This document shows, one piece after another, positions 23,476 to 34,530 of a stretch of 64,000 nucleotides of DNA. The first letter of the stretch is position 1, and every line of letters starts with the position of its first letter. The translations under genes and the position numbers were made by a program. Source of the DNA: Phytoseiulus persimilis (Eukaryota > Arthropoda > Arachnida > Mesostigmata > Phytoseiidae). The DNA lies in assembly GCA_037576195.1 (NCBI GenBank), contig CM075102.1, positions 12,892,745-12,956,744 of the forward strand, in the 5' to 3' direction. Under the pieces are notes generated by a model. It was not told the DNA's origin. It was given only the letters and a program-made list of their open reading frames with translations, and made no database searches.

Positions 23476-25395
23476 AGAGCAACCCCAACCCTGGTCAGCC
23501 CCCGATTCTGGTCATTTCGAGCTCGGAATCAAAGATTTGGGGATTGGAACCCGTATCCGAGATTTCGCACCCTCACCTGGACCCTCGTGGACTTTTGCGA
23601 TCCCGAGTTGTGAACGAACCAAACGCTGGTCCAACGCAGGGAAGATAACCTGCATGACTTGAAGCCTTAATTATAACCTGAATTCACAACATCATCTGTG
23701 GAGGGATGGTCTGGCTCGACCCCGTTTTTCATGTGCCCGGATACTCATGAATCAGAGATTTCCCCGATTCATTAGAAATATCACAGAGGCGATTGGCGAG
23801 ACGTCGAATGTCCCCCGCAATGCGTGGAGCAGTGTCCCAGCACTTATCCTCAATTTGACGTTTGCTGCTGCCCTCCGGTTACGTTCCCGGTCGTTCACGA
23901 GATAATACTATGAAATCGCACTTACACCGGGTTCTAACGGCTCGGAATCCCATGGTGTAGTCATCGAAATGCTCTCGGTCACCGACGGTTCCACCGTAAC
24001 TGCTTGATTCCGAACTCGACGCTTCCCTCAACAACTGTGTGGTGGTGCACCTATTAGAGATTCCATCGGCGCACAATATTATGGGAATACAATCTGGTGA
24101 CCCACGATTCAGAATATGCCAACTGAATACGGATTTCGGTCCGAATGTCCACCAAGTCTGATTCTCTTCATTATATGAATGCTACCCAACTTGTGGAGTA
24201 GGCTACAACTGACGGGGGCTATCCAAGACCCGGGAACTGAATGTTGCGCACTATTGCCGCACGCCTCTTCGCGGACGATTTGGAGAGACAGTCAGAGGGG
24301 GAAATAGATGGGCTAGTCGATTTCGTATAGGGGACATCCGAAGACGAAATGCGGCGCCAGTTCGTCCCGGAAGGATCGCAATGGTGATCGCTTGCCGTTC
24401 GTGAGCCGGAGCAGTTCGGTCAAATGTTCGTCGGGTTTCCTGTCAGGCCTGGCTTCGGGTTCTCTGAGAGTTTTTTCAGAGAGATCTGGTGGACCCACGT
24501 CTGAAACTCCGTCAGATCCTCCGCGCTTTTTCGCCGGTCAGGTTCTGTGAGGAGTTTCCGTCAGTTTCGCGCCGGTATCCCAGAACTAGATGTCTTCCAC
24601 GAGCGGTTCTCCCGAAGCCTTCCCAGAAATATGATCCCGAAAACCTTGCCTCGTGATGGGTGTGAATGGGTGGCGGAGGTGGAGTTCGGACGCACTCCGA
24701 TCCGAGCTTCGACCGTTTTCGGATCCTCGAAGCCACGTGATGTACGGGCACTTCCTCCGAGAAAAGATGCGTGATGCCTGGCTTTCGTTTTGCAGGATGC
24801 GCATTTCTTTCAACGCTTGGAGTCGCTCATACTCGTCCTTGAGAGCCCAGACAGCATGGCGCAAGTCCCAGGAGGACCAGATCAATCGTTTGGAAGGTCA
24901 TCCAGCTCAGCGTCCTCCAAAACATGCACGCATGTATTTGACCCACAATCAAATCCTTGACATTCATAAGTATTAACCGAACTCGTCCGGCATTCAGTTC
25001 CGACAAGTGCCTTAAGACTACGCTTCACCTTGCGCAAGAATGCTAGAGCGAACAAGAGAGTGAGAGTGAGATTCCAATTGAAATGAGCTGCGGTGCGAAC
25101 ACCGGCATATGCGAACGCAGAATGCACCATGACGTCGAAATATTCACCGATTTGGACATGGACCATGAGCCCTCCAACGCCGAAGCCAAATAGCTACATG
25201 GAGTTCATTGACGGAGAATCAGAATGGTAAATTTTCAAAGCCAGGGAAGCGATGAGTAAATTCAGGGACAGCGTGAATAATCGAATTCAACCGAGCACTA
25301 TTTTATCTCTGGAGAAGTCTTTAGACGTAGCCAGGAAATATCGGTCAAGATACGAGAACATCAGAGATACATACCCAGCAACGCAGCTAGCGGGG

Positions 25396-25418
25396 GTGCG
25401 GCCCGCAGCGGGCGGCAC
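25396..25418 (+). repeat. GC-rich imperfect hairpin
   Basis: Two 11-base arms (GTGCGGCCCGC and GCGGGCGGCAC) around one A; 10 of 11 positions pair. Surroundings are repeat-like. Confidence 0.6.
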
Positions 25419-26681
25419 ATCCCAGGGCGGGAAACAGGGGCGGCATTCTCGCTTCTGACTTTTTCGTCGGGAAGCGCTGGATGAATGCGAGACTTCCAGC
25501 AGACCCTCTCCACGAAATCTCCTGAGCTCAGCTCGCTTCGAGCCTGTGTAAACTGTGTGAACAGTAAGAACGGTAAGCCGAACCGAAGTTCATTGCATGT
25601 GGCGAATCGATAAACTACAAGACGAAATCCGACGGAATAACAACGCGGCCAAGCTCAGCTTCATTCACTTTATGCGTCGCTCCATTTTCACTCGGGGCTA
25701 TATGCACGTAATATCAGTGTTCGTGAAGTGAATCATCAGTCAACGTGCATCCCTTCATTCCGTTTCGTGAAGACCTCCTCCTCATGACGATCCCGAACGA
25801 GGAACACATTCTTCTAACTCAGGTGAAGCCTCCGAAATCTTCCTCTCAGTACAGAGCTCCGATCATCGAGATATTCAGGAACGCTGACACTGCAGTGTTG
25901 CGTAAAGGACGCTATGGAAGCGGAGGGAAGTCTCAACATATCCCTGACAATTCCAAATGATAAATGCGCTCCCCTAGGAAACCAGGGTTGAGAAGAAATC
26001 TTGATGCAGGTCCCTGAAGCCGAATATTCTTGCATCATCATTGATACGACAGACGTGTCGCATCGCATTCAGATGGGCTAGATACTGCGCTACGTGGGAA
26101 TCAATGGACCCTATACCGGCGCCGTCGAATCGTTGGTTGATTCCATTGAAGCGGAGGGTGAATCTGCAGCGGAGCGGGGGCTGTTTATCCCCCGGAAGAT
26201 AGGATCTGACGATTCCGGCATCAATGAGGAAGAGTTTGAAACGAGCGAGAAAGGCTTCAGAATTTTTTTGGCAGTTGTTCGACGCAGGTAACGGATGCAA
26301 TCGTCGAAAAAAGTCCGCTCAAGCTCCTGCAGCTCATGAAGAACTATGCACTCGACTTTCAATCAAGTCCCATCTGCACTGAAGTATGAGTCAGTTGCGT
26401 CCTTCAAATCACGCGACCCACTCCAGGGGAGCGAGCTGACTTGAAGGATCAGCCGTGAACGGAGCGACACATAGATTTTGCAATCCTCAAAGCTCAGAGG
26501 GTTGGACTCTGAGGTACATTATGAACGAGGTGGGAATGGAACATTATCATCTCAAAATCTCGTACCCAAGTTCTGGCATCCTCACCCACATTCGGCTGCG
26601 TGAGGTCACGCACAAGAGCTCTTTCAGTCCCTAGGCCCAAGAGGGTCTAGGCGGGCATGCCCAGAATCTCCGAGTCCCGCC

Positions 26682-26701
26682 CCGGGCGGTATTTCGCCCG
26701 G
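26682..26701 (+). repeat. GC-rich perfect 7-bp hairpin
   Basis: CCGGGCG and CGCCCGG separated by six bases, within a GC-rich patch of otherwise average sequence. It may be part of a degraded repeat. Confidence 0.5.
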
Positions 26702-27193
26702 CTAGGCCCGCGGACACGCCCCAAACGCTTCAGAGAGGAAGAGAGAAGGTATTTCAATGCCTCGCTGCGCACATGTAGAATATTGAAACTTTTCCGAATG
26801 CCTCGCTTTCGCTTCGTCGGTCGTGTACCCCGAGTTCGAAGAAGGTCGTCGGACTTTTTGTGGCAGTATATTGCTTCGTTTATTCCAATGACCACGAAGC
26901 TATATGAGATTGGCTATGTAAGATCGGATTTGTCTGCGGAATGAATTCGCAACTGAAGTACCCTCTTGGTACTCCTAAACCCCCCCCTTACCGGCAACCA
27001 TCCACCAAACAGTTCTTCGTCGGTGCTCGGGTGCAGGGTTCTCGACTCCTTATGCCTTCAGCCATGACCAAGCGTTACTTTCATGAGTTTACAATTTATG
27101 TACAGAAACCATCGATTCCTTATTTCTTGCTCCTTCTCTCTACAAATTAAGTCCAATCTCAAAGCTATCGCGAAAATACTTCGAATCGCCCTT

Positions 27194-30100
27194 TCAATAG
27201 AATTTGCTGTGCGTCATGGACATGGTGGTCCCTGCTAGTGTTTCCGGTCGGTTCTCTTTGTCCTTGTACTTGCGCAGCTGAAGTTCCAGCTGCGACATCT
27301 TCTTCTGCATTGCGTCGACCTTGCTCCGTAGCTTGGCTTGCTCTTCTTTGAGCTCACGGTTTTCCGTTTGCAATTACCCACGTACTGAATGCGCTGTTTG
27401 TTGTTGCTGTGGCCCACGAGCCGTTCGATTTGCTGTTGCATCTGGGCGTATGACTTGACATACACAGAGTTCTTCGCTTCTGAGGTCTCAATCCCGGTTT
27501 CCAAGGTGTCCAAAAGCTCGTTGAGGCTCGACAGTTGATGCCTCAAGTTGTCATTCTCCAACTGAAGGGCTTCAACCTTCTGATTCCCCACACCCGAGTC
27601 TAACACAGCCAAGGTGAACATGGCGTGGGCCTCGTTGGCCCTCTTGGCGTGCTCCAGTGCTTGCTGCGTTTCGACGAGCTCCTGTCGGGTGACCTGCATG
27701 TCTTCGTGGAGAATGGCTATGTTCTCACTCATCTGCATGCACTGACTCTCAAGTTCGCGGCATTTGCTCTCATAGAAGTCGGCCTTGGCAACTTCGTTTC
27801 GCAGGTGGAGTACCTCAGATTCTTTCGCCTGCAATTGCAGGCTGAATGATGCTTTCGAGTCGATGAGGGACTCGGTTTCACTCTTCAAGAGCTCATTTTC
27901 ACTCTTGAGTTTCTCGAGAGAAGCCACGAGCTCTGACTTCTCCACTGCGAACTTCTCTTGAATTTCGCGCATATGATCAGCCGAAATCTGGCTAAGTTTC
28001 TCTTTGTCCTGCTCGAATTTGCTCCTCAAGCCAAGCAGCTCGTCCCTCATGCGCTTCCTGAAATCGGGAGAGAATGAACTTGATCCATCGCATCGAACTT
28101 GGAGAATCGTGCAGCACTCGATGCGCCCTCTCTCCGAATACACTCGAGAGCAGGTCTTGGCCCGAATTTCTCGACAGAAACAGAAGTTGATCGCGAATCA
28201 TTCGTCAGCTGACCAACCACTGTTATTCCGAACAGGAGTCCCGGCCATGGCCCTGGTCGGCACCAAGGTCCAGCAGAATGAGCCACGAATCACCTTTCCG
28301 GCCCGACGCATTGACTTCGCCAATCTCTGCTCCGGAAGCCTTATCACGGAAGTTCTGCTTGGAGTTACTAACCTTTACCGTGTTGAGGTGTTGCTCAAGA
28401 ATCTTGATGTTGTTCTCACGCACTTTCATCAGAGACATGTGAGCCTGCTGGGCCTCTTGGTATTTTTCCTCGCTCTCTGAGAGTTGTTTCGTTAGAGAGT
28501 CGCGAACTCGAACCCAGCTTTCCACCTGCTCCTCAAGGCTTTTCACAAGTGCGGTCAGACGAGCCTTATCGGCTTCCACGGTAGCCAGCTCGAGCCTTCG
28601 TACGGGGAAGATCAGAATTAAACTCGAATAAACTCCATCCATGCATGATCACATACAGAGCGATGGCAAAGAGATTCCTCGGATAATATCCCACTTCTAG
28701 GGACTCACTTCAAAACGTCAATCTTCGTAGAATCTTCAGTAGCGTTCTCGAGTGCTATTTTCGTCTCCTCGAGCTCGGCTGTTGTCGCCAAGTGCAAAAG
28801 CCTGATAGACGACGTCTCATTTTCGAGTGCTCGAAGCTTCTCCCGCTCAGCGACAGTTTCGTTGAAAGCTCTATGGAGCGATTCCTCAACTTCGTAGTTT
28901 TTCTCCGTTAGGGCGGCAACTTCCAACTGGAGCGATTTTATTCTGGAAACGAAAAGCGATTGAACTCATAGATCTCCGCAGGAACATCGTTGGATTCAGC
29001 AACAGAGTGGTCAGCTGGACTCGAGTTTGGTGAACTCACTCGGCTTCTTTGCGTCCTTGAGGATTTCCATGTCTACCAGCTGTGTTTTGAGTTCCGCGAG
29101 CTCATCCTGCATTCGTCCTTCGTTGGACATGAAGGTACGAATGGCTTCCTTGGCCTTCTCTTCCTCCGCTTCGGCACCGGACATCAACTCATTCAGGATT
29201 GCGTTCTGGGCTTCAAGTTGCGAGTTCGATTTTTGGAGCGTCTCTGAAAAACGACAGTTCACTTCTGGATGCAACCGTCCCAGCATCCATAGAAACCATC
29301 GCTGATAGTTCGGACCGGGATTTCAGAGGTATTTCAACGGGCCGTTTCCGAAAGCAAGTAATCACCTTTTTCAAGTTGAGCTTCGGCGAGCAGCTCATCG
29401 CGTTTCTGAACTTGATTTTCGAGAGTCCTCATGCGGTTGACAGCTAATTTGAGTTCATTCTCTGCCTCGAATCTCTGACCTTCTAGAGCTTCATGCGCTC
29501 TCCGGGCTTCTTCAAGCTGTCTCTCGAAATTGTCTTGGCTTTGCTTGAGCTGATTCTGTAGAACTTGTATCTCTGCGGCTGCTTCCACCCCCGCGCTGTG
29601 AAGTTTCGTCCTGAGTTCTTCCGCATCTATTCGTGACTTCCTGAGCTGTTCACTCAACTCCTCGCACTTGTGTCTCTCCTGGGATAAGCGGTCTTCCGCG
29701 GCTAGCAGATCCGCTTTACGCTCCTTGCACTTGCGTTTGAGCTCTCCGAGCTCTCCTTCTACGGAGTTGGATCTGAGGGCGAGGCTCTCATTTTCGTGAA
29801 CGATTTTCTCGAGATTCTCGACCGTATTGCTCAGTTCTTGGGCGAGTCGTTCTCTCTCGTCCTGACTTGACCGGAGCGAGGCGGCCAACTGAGTCAGCTT
29901 CTCTTCGAGGTCTCTGACCTCAGTTTCTTTCGATTTCAGCTGGACCTGTGAGGAATGCTCCGGTTCATGTCACTTCTAGATAGCCTCATATCTATTCATA
30001 CATCATTATTCACTACCGATCAGCCGATCGCTTCCTGATCTAGCTATCCATCCATCCATCCTTTCACGATACCCCTGATCAACGAACTCTGTGTACAAAC

Positions 30101-31409
30101 CTGGAGATTGCTGGTCGCCCGTTCGTATTTTGCCTGATTTTCTTCCAAATTTCTCGCCTGCTGTGCGACCGTGTTCTCGAGCGACGCTTGAGTGGCTCTG
30201 GCATCTCCGAGTTCTTTCAGGGTAGCAAATAACTTGTCGTTGTTCGTAGACGCGTTGCTATTCATGCTATCGATGAGTGCATTTGCTCGTTGTAATTGGA
30301 GCTCGAGGCTCTTTGCTTCAGATTCGGATACCCGGAGTGAACCCGACAGTTGGCCGATCTCGAAAGCACGGCTCTCAAGCTCTGTTTTGAGGCTTTCCTT
30401 CTCCGCCTGCAGCTGCTCAATCCGTTTCTTCGTCTGTGGATTGAATCGCCGGATTAACTACTTCATGTCACGATACATGAGTCGGCGCCGATAGACTTCC
30501 ATGAGCTGCTCATAGAAATTTAATGAGACCTCGATCAAGGCATGGAATGCCATGATTCCTCGCCGCAGGAATGTGCCATTTGAGCTGTCCCACCTCTTCG
30601 AGCGTCATCTCGAGTCCAGCCTTCTCGTCTTCGATCGCTTTCAGTCGCGGGTCTTCGGCCTGCTCCATTTCCACGATGAACGTCGTCATCTGGTCCTTGA
30701 TGTCTTTCTCGTTCATGGAAGGTCTTGACTCATCTTTCGACTGTTGCTTCTCTTCCTAAAAGCGTCTGATTCGTGATATACTCCTCGCGACTTCTTGAGC
30801 AGTGTCCCGAGGAACCATGAACGTGCTTCCAACAAACCTGAAGTATCTTCATGATTTCTTGCGAGATGTCTTTGGGGAGTTTTTGACACGGGATAGACTG
30901 AACAGACACCCTCCTTAGCTGCCTATAGGCGTCAACCAGAACCTGGTACCGAGACAAAGCGGCCAATTTGTCCATTTTGAGTCGAGATATAATCTGGTCC
31001 CGTTCCCGGATTTGAACCTCAAATGTCCGGAGCCTTTCCTGAATCCTTCCTGGTCGCATTTGCTGAGGAGCTGAGCGGGCGGAGCTCGCCGTCGAGTTGG
31101 AGCAAGTGGAGAGATTCGAGTCATCGCGTTTGAACCTTCAATCGGAATGTCCGAGTTAAGGCATAAACTTTCTTCACGCAACTAGGACGAGACACGAATC
31201 GTCAGATTGGACTTCTGGAATCGGCTGCCAATTGAGCAGTCAGGGAGGGCTACATGTATGTATACAGCTTCAACATACCGTTCGGTTTGTTTTCCGAAGG
31301 TGACGGCAGCTGAAGCAGCCTTCTTCACATCCTTTGGATTGTAGGTGCCAGGACCTGGTACCTGACTGACGGCGTCGAAACAAGTTTGCCGAGGAGTTTT
31401 GCTCCACAT
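27194..31409 (-). CDS. HMMR: Hyaluronan-mediated motility receptor (HMMR/RHAMM) orthologue, nine exons; apparent 1-base gaps
   Basis: Long coiled-coil protein of spindle poles and centrosomes. Exons in transcript order: 31409-31279, 31135-30838, 30755-30594, 30433-30101, 29945-29366, 29243-29040, 28942-28709, 28595-28373, 28053-27194; about 1008 aa, longer than the human protein of about 725. The start MWSKTPRQTCFD leads to VPGPGTYNP and VTFGKQTERFKRDD, matching the HMMR N-terminus (SPGAYD...VSFQKSQRFK). The body is heptad-rich Glu/Lys/Leu coiled coil. Near the end LVGHSNNKQRIQYV matches the LGHQNxKQKI motif of HMMR and KIF15; the N-terminus and the lack of a motor domain favour HMMR. The frame after that motif continues (LQTENRELKEEQAKL to a stop at 27194) only if one base is added near 27374. 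The exon 6/7 junction is also one base out of phase. All other junctions are GT-AG and in phase. Confidence 0.85.
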
Positions 31410-32233
31410 GTTGGTTTCTGGAACGATTTCAAGTGTCACTGCGACTTCAGGGGAGGCTGAGAGGCGACTAGCCAGAGATCCGGACTCATGGGGATTTCTC
31501 CGGGATTCTGACGAGCTGTCATTTTAGCCAGATCTGACTCCCTCGGGCGCAACTGAACCACGCAGAACGAAGCTGTCACGCTAAGTGGAATGCGATATTC
31601 GCGTTTTGTTAAATTCGAATTGATTCCTCCGCAGAAGATGTCGCTCTGTTCGCTCACAGACATCGCAGTCATAGAGCTGCAACGGTCATCGCGAGGCGAT
31701 CGCAGGAGTCCAAAGTTTCTCGACCACGTTCACGGGGGTGCACAGACCAGCAGCCGAAAGCTTTCGATACTATGGCCGTCTTTTCCACGATAAGTCATTG
31801 ATCGAAATTGAAGAGCTTTGAACATTTGCCTACTCACCGCGAACAGCCACGGATTTAAATCTCTCAAGTCCCCGCGCTCGGTCCGTACCACCGAGAGCCA
31901 CCAACAGTCGTACCACAGTATCACCAAGGAGTCAGGGAGGAGGCTTTGAATTCTTTCGGATCGAAGAGCGCAGGTTTCAATGGCGGAGGAGGGGTGCGCG
32001 ATTTTTTCCTCCGTTCGGGTAGAGAAACCATGGGAGATATGCTCAAGGGAAGAGTGATTGAGGAGTGAAGCTGTAGAGTTTTTCGAGACAGTGCGGGCAA
32101 TGATCGCGATGATCTTTGGTGAGCGGATGAGCAGACACCGGGCACGGCTCCGAGCTCTATCAGTCAGCATCTGCTCTGGTTCGGATACCGATGCTGCTGA
32201 GGACAGTGGCATATCTAGCAGGGCAGTGGCAAA

Positions 32234-32246
32234 GGGGGGGGGGGGG
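32234..32246 (+). repeat. G13 homopolymer
   Basis: Uninterrupted run of 13 G residues, seen directly. Confidence 0.95.
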
Positions 32247-33214
32247 TTGAGAGCCTTGTCGCTGGGCGCAATGCTGACGAGGCGCGCAGTCGGTGCAAAG
32301 CGGGGAGGCAGGCACAAGTTGACTCTCTGCGTATCCGTAACCGAGAAATAAACTCGATTCATCTCCCAAACTTATGGAAGCCCCTGAAAGCTGCCAAATC
32401 GGAGTTCGAGTTTTTCCATATCTGGGTCTGCACTGTACATTCAATTCGTCTCGGCAACGAGATCTTGTGCCAGATAAGTTAGGAGCTCAGACCTGAGGGA
32501 AGCTGGGAAAGGCCTCGCTTCTCACCTCCATGCCGATCTAATCTCCAACTCATCGTCCAGAGATCCCACCCAACCGCATGTGGCCTCGTTTGTAGCATCG
32601 CTCCAATCCTCGTTGAATGCGGTCGTAGCGAGCAACCAGAAGTCGCCCAGGTAGCAGGCCTTCAGAGAAATGTAGAGTAACTGGATAATTGTATGAGGAA
32701 CTTGATTGCCTATCCTTGGAGATAATTTCTCTCGCTCCGGCAGCCCCAACCCTTCTATGGACTCCTCGAAGTTCAACTCATCCAAGATGGACATCTCGAT
32801 AGATAGGACAGCGTAGTTACATTCGGTTACAGAGGAGATAACCAGGGCATCATCACACTATTCGGAACAGAGGTATTGAGGCTGAATCGATGGATGAATT
32901 CGAGCAGCTCTCAAATTCCAGTTCTGATGAGGCTCGTTCCCTGATCCGAGCCAGAAACGAAATAAATTGGATGATGGTTCGACAAGAGGGCGAAAAATCA
33001 ATTACATCGATCGGATTTTTTCTCTACTCTGAAGATACCGGAGGAAAGAATCTACGATGTAACGGGCATGGAGAGGCGTTCTGATGCCCTTAGCAAACTG
33101 ATGCCCGGGGCGGATAGCCCCCCCCCTCCTCGCTACGCTACCGCCTGTTTGATTCTTCTCCTGCCATCACCATCTATCTCTTTCCATGCACGGCGAGTCG
33201 TCTCTCTGGAGCTT

Positions 33215-33565
33215 GGAAGTTCCGTGAATTGGCATAGGAAACTGTGCCACAAACAGGGCGGCATCCTTCTGTCGCAAATTTTCGAGCCAGATTCGGTTTT
33301 AGCCATAACTTTATTGATTCCCGGATTTTCTCGAAAATCAAAAGGTGATCGATAGAGGATTCCGACGCGGTCATATCATTCCTTCATAATGGATATGATG
33401 AGGATTGCGGCCAGGGGATGGTTTTGTGAATGACTCATTTCATTTCTTTGAGGTCCCCCTGAAAGTTATGGAGGAAACGTCAAATCTCATCTGGGCGTCA
33501 CATTCGACAAGCATAAGCAAGCCGGTCATTCGCCAGCGGGAAACTGAAGCAGGGCGATTCCCGGT
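33215..33565 (-). repeat. Inverted duplication, arm A
   Basis: Read on the minus strand this segment is similar, with substitutions and small gaps, to 33755-34100 read on the plus strand. Shared stretches in the same order include a GGCGAAT-CCGGCTT block, TCGA-TGTGAC-CCCA, ATTTGAC-TTT, GGACCTC, AAACCATC-CCTGGCCGCAA, CTCATCATATCCA, ATGACCGC-TCGGAATC and TATCGA. I judge about 70% identity by eye. Confidence 0.75.
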
Positions 33566-33754
33566 GCAAATAAAAAATCGTCGGACCGCCCTGGCAGCTC
33601 AATATTCGGACTCATTTCTGAGTAATTTCCGTCAGGGTGGATACATTCGATACCGCCTCGTTGTACAGTTACGAGAGGAATTGCGAGGAAAACGAAACCA
33701 GCCAACGGGCAGGGCCTTCAAGAAGGGGTGAAGATGATCACTTGCCATTTTTCG

Positions 33755-34100
33755 AGGAAACGAGATAGCTTCCATCAGTTTCCAGGCGAATTGCCGGCTT
33801 CCTTTAGCGCTTCGAGTGTGACACCCACGAGTCCAATACGATAAAATTTGACATTTTCCGATAACTCCTACAAGGACCTCGGAAGCAGGAAATTGGTCTT
33901 ATTCGAAACCATCTCCTGGCCGCAACTCTCATCATATCCACTTCGAAAAATGTTTGAAATGACCGCCTCGGAATCTTTTATCGACCAGTGTCTGATTCTT
34001 CCAAAAATTGACAAAGTTTTGCCCGAAACAAACTCGGGCTCCGAAATTCCCGACCAAAAAAATGCCACCCTATATTCTTAGCATGAAATGAGGCTTCTAC
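33755..34100 (+). repeat. Inverted duplication, arm B
   Basis: Partner of 33215-33565 in opposite orientation, with about 190 bases of unrelated sequence between. The two arms could form a long imperfect hairpin in RNA, or may be two insertions of one interspersed repeat. No terminal repeats or target duplications are evident. Confidence 0.75.
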
Positions 34101-34279
34101 GTTCGACAATAGCCGGAAACACGGAACAATACAATCTACATAAATTCCACTGACTTCCGACAAGCTCGCCGGTCGATTCCCGAGACCCTTGAAGGACAGT
34201 ATGTCTTGAGATTTGCAAGATATACCGGTTAGTCACCAACGGTGACGAAAAAGAGAAGCTCTGAGGATTCACTTCCATT

Positions 34280-34530
34280 CTCTAGAACAGTGGTTCTCAA
34301 ACTCCACTGACCCATCGACCCCCTAGGCGACTTCGTTGAAGTTTATGGACTGCCGTCCCCCAAGGGGTCGAACGTCGACCCTTGATCCACCTACGTGGAC
34401 GCCAAGAAGTATGGTCAAATCCACGCCGGCATCACCTCTGTGAACCGGAGATCGGCCATCGACACCCTGGGGCTCGACCGTCGACCCCCAGGGGTCGATT
34501 TCGACCGCTTTGAGAACCACTGCTCTAGAA
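34280..34530 (+). mobile_element. hAT-type MITE with 8-bp target duplications
   Basis: The element spans 34288-34522 (235 bp). Its ends are a 14-bp terminal inverted repeat: CAGTGGTTCTCAAA at the left and its exact complement at the right. An identical 8-bp duplication, CTCTAGAA, flanks both sides (34280-34287 and 34523-34530). The CAG-CTG ends and 8-bp duplication are diagnostic of hAT-family DNA transposons; the small size and lack of coding make it a non-autonomous MITE. The interior has inverted GGGTCGA-type blocks and one copy of the 45-bp unit seen at 12611-12791. Confidence 0.93.

Larger units (their letters stand above)
22123..27193. other. Intergenic with a LINE tail and unresolved open stretches
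   Basis: The only clear item is the LINE tail at 23131-23475. Other stretches that read protein-like but cannot be assembled: minus strand near 24076-23915 (GGTVGDREHFDDYTMGF, ending at a good GTAAGT donor), minus strand 24890-24313, a hydrophobic minus-strand stretch 25190-24990, and plus strand 26094-26390 (NGPYTGAVESLVDSIEAEG, then after a T7 run VTDAIVEKSPLKLLQLMK). None shows a family I know. GC-rich hairpins lie at 25396-25418 and 26682-26701. Confidence 0.4.

Noticed and set aside
27194..31409. KIF15 (kinesin-12) as identity of the coiled-coil gene
   Set aside because: The C-terminal motif is shared, but the N-terminus is the HMMR type and no kinesin motor motifs occur upstream.
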